The notes below the pieces were generated by a model that saw nothing but the letters and a program-made list of their open reading frames with translations, was not told the origin of the DNA and did no database searches. Of a stretch of DNA of 64,000 nucleotides, positions 63,627 to 64,000 are shown piece after piece (within the stretch, counting starts at the first letter, position 1; every line of letters starts with the position of its first letter). Origin of the DNA: Saccharophagus sp. K07 (GTDB lineage Bacteria; Pseudomonadota; Gammaproteobacteria; Pseudomonadales; Cellvibrionaceae); contig NZ_QRAI01000002.1 in assembly GCF_014336955.1 (NCBI RefSeq), forward strand, positions 496,001 through 560,000, in the 5' to 3' direction. The translations under genes were made by a program, and so were the position numbers.

Positions 63627-64000
63627 ATGTTGATATTGCCCGGCGCAGCCGCTCTTTCTTCTTTTCGTCGCGACAAGCTTCTTCAATCGTTACGTGAGCG
63701 TCAGCCGGGTATTACGGATGTTGCAGCGGAATATATCCATTTCATCAATCTCGCCGAATCCCTCGAGGGGCATGAGACAGAGCTGCTGGCGCAGCTGCTG
63801 ACCTACGGACCCAAGTCAGAAAGGGTTGCTCTCAACGGCGGTCTCCTGCTGGTCGTTCCCCGTCCGGGCACTATTTCACCCTGGTCGTCCAAGGCCACGG
63901 ACATTGCCCACAACGCTGGTCTGCACAAAATCCAGCGTATCGAACGCGGTGTGGCCTATTACATCCAGGGCCAGTTCGATCCCAAAGCAGTGTTGCCGCT
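63627..64000 (+). CDS. purL: Phosphoribosylformylglycinamidine synthase (3' end outside window)
   Basis: The first 124 codons of purL are present and the frame is open to the window end. The N-terminus MLILPGAAALSSFRRDKLL and the following FINLAESLEGHE, RPGTISPWSSKATDIAHNAGL and ERGVAYYI segments belong to the large single-chain PurL (about 1290-1300 residues) of gammaproteobacteria. The enzyme converts FGAR, glutamine and ATP to FGAM, step 4 of purine synthesis; purN and purM lie elsewhere in the window. The 294-base region shared with mltF contains a weak PurR-like core (CAACGTTTG) near 63521. Confidence 0.95.
   Translation, partial: MLILPGAAALSSFRRDKLLQSLRERQPGITDVAAEYIHFINLAESLEGHETELLAQLLTYGPKSERVALNGGLLLVVPRPGTISPWSSKATDIAHNAGLHKIQRIERGVAYYIQGQFDPKAVLP

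Overview
The window looks like chromosome of a free-living, polysaccharide-degrading gammaproteobacterium of the Cellvibrio / Saccharophagus / Teredinibacter type (Cellvibrionaceae). The main reasons are a GH6-type lipoprotein with a 48-residue pure-serine linker, a feature typical of that group, and blocks whose gene order resembles Pseudomonas-like genomes (nadC, DUF1631, ampD, ampE; purN, purM, DUF2066, hda; dapA, bamC, MBL hydrolase; mltF divergent from purL; fxsA, groES, groEL). This placement rests on gene content; no rRNA or tRNA gene is visible in the window.

Layout. 1-5.2 kb: 3' end of a type IV pilus minor-pilin locus (pilY1, pilE), visibly more AT-rich than the rest. 5.7-8.4 kb: a leftward GH6-fold lipoprotein whose catalytic aspartates appear to be lost. 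8.6-16.1 kb: NAD synthesis (nadC), a membrane retropepsin-like protease, DUF1631, the peptidoglycan-recycling set ampD-ampE/ampG, and an alkyltransferase-like (ATL) DNA repair protein. 16.2-23.4 kb: DUF481 outer membrane protein, fxsA, heat-shock-promoted groESL, sodB, a coiled-coil membrane protein, class I fumarase. 24.0-27.2 kb: Tat-exported nitrate ABC transporter operon. 27.4-30.2 kb: phhB, a GGDEF/EAL protein and a small CxxC protein. 30.3-34.2 kb: purN-purM, DUF2066, hda. 34.2-38.0 kb: leftward molybdenum-cofactor operon (moaA-moaB-moeA-DUF1244-MOSC), divergent from nirBD (38.6-41.5 kb).

41.5-48.8 kb is the most accessory stretch: a candidate structured RNA, a membrane-spanning response regulator, a TraF-like outer membrane protein, a CPBP protease, a TauE-type permease, a GT2-like protein and miaE. 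48.9-54.2 kb: fabV, a lipid A acyltransferase, dapA, bamC and an MBL hydrolase. 54.3-58.9 kb: a DnaA-box-like cluster, a PilZ protein, an LRR lipoprotein, an OmpA lipoprotein, and a BlaI / M56-TonB / TonB operon behind a double operator. 58.9-64 kb: RNase II, DUF1653, tadA, mltF and the start of purL.

How the genes work together. Nitrate uptake (24-27 kb), molybdenum cofactor synthesis (34-38 kb) and siroheme nitrite reductase (38.6-41.5 kb) form an assimilatory nitrate pathway. The nirB promoter region has a good sigma-54 site preceded by repeated NtrC-like half-sites, so nitrogen limitation probably controls it. The nitrate reductase itself is not in the window. AmpD, AmpE and AmpG form the muropeptide-recycling set. 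The least-described items are the catalytically degenerate GH6 lipoprotein, the receiver-TM-periplasmic protein with the structured leader before it, and the BlaI-regulated M56-TonB fusion.
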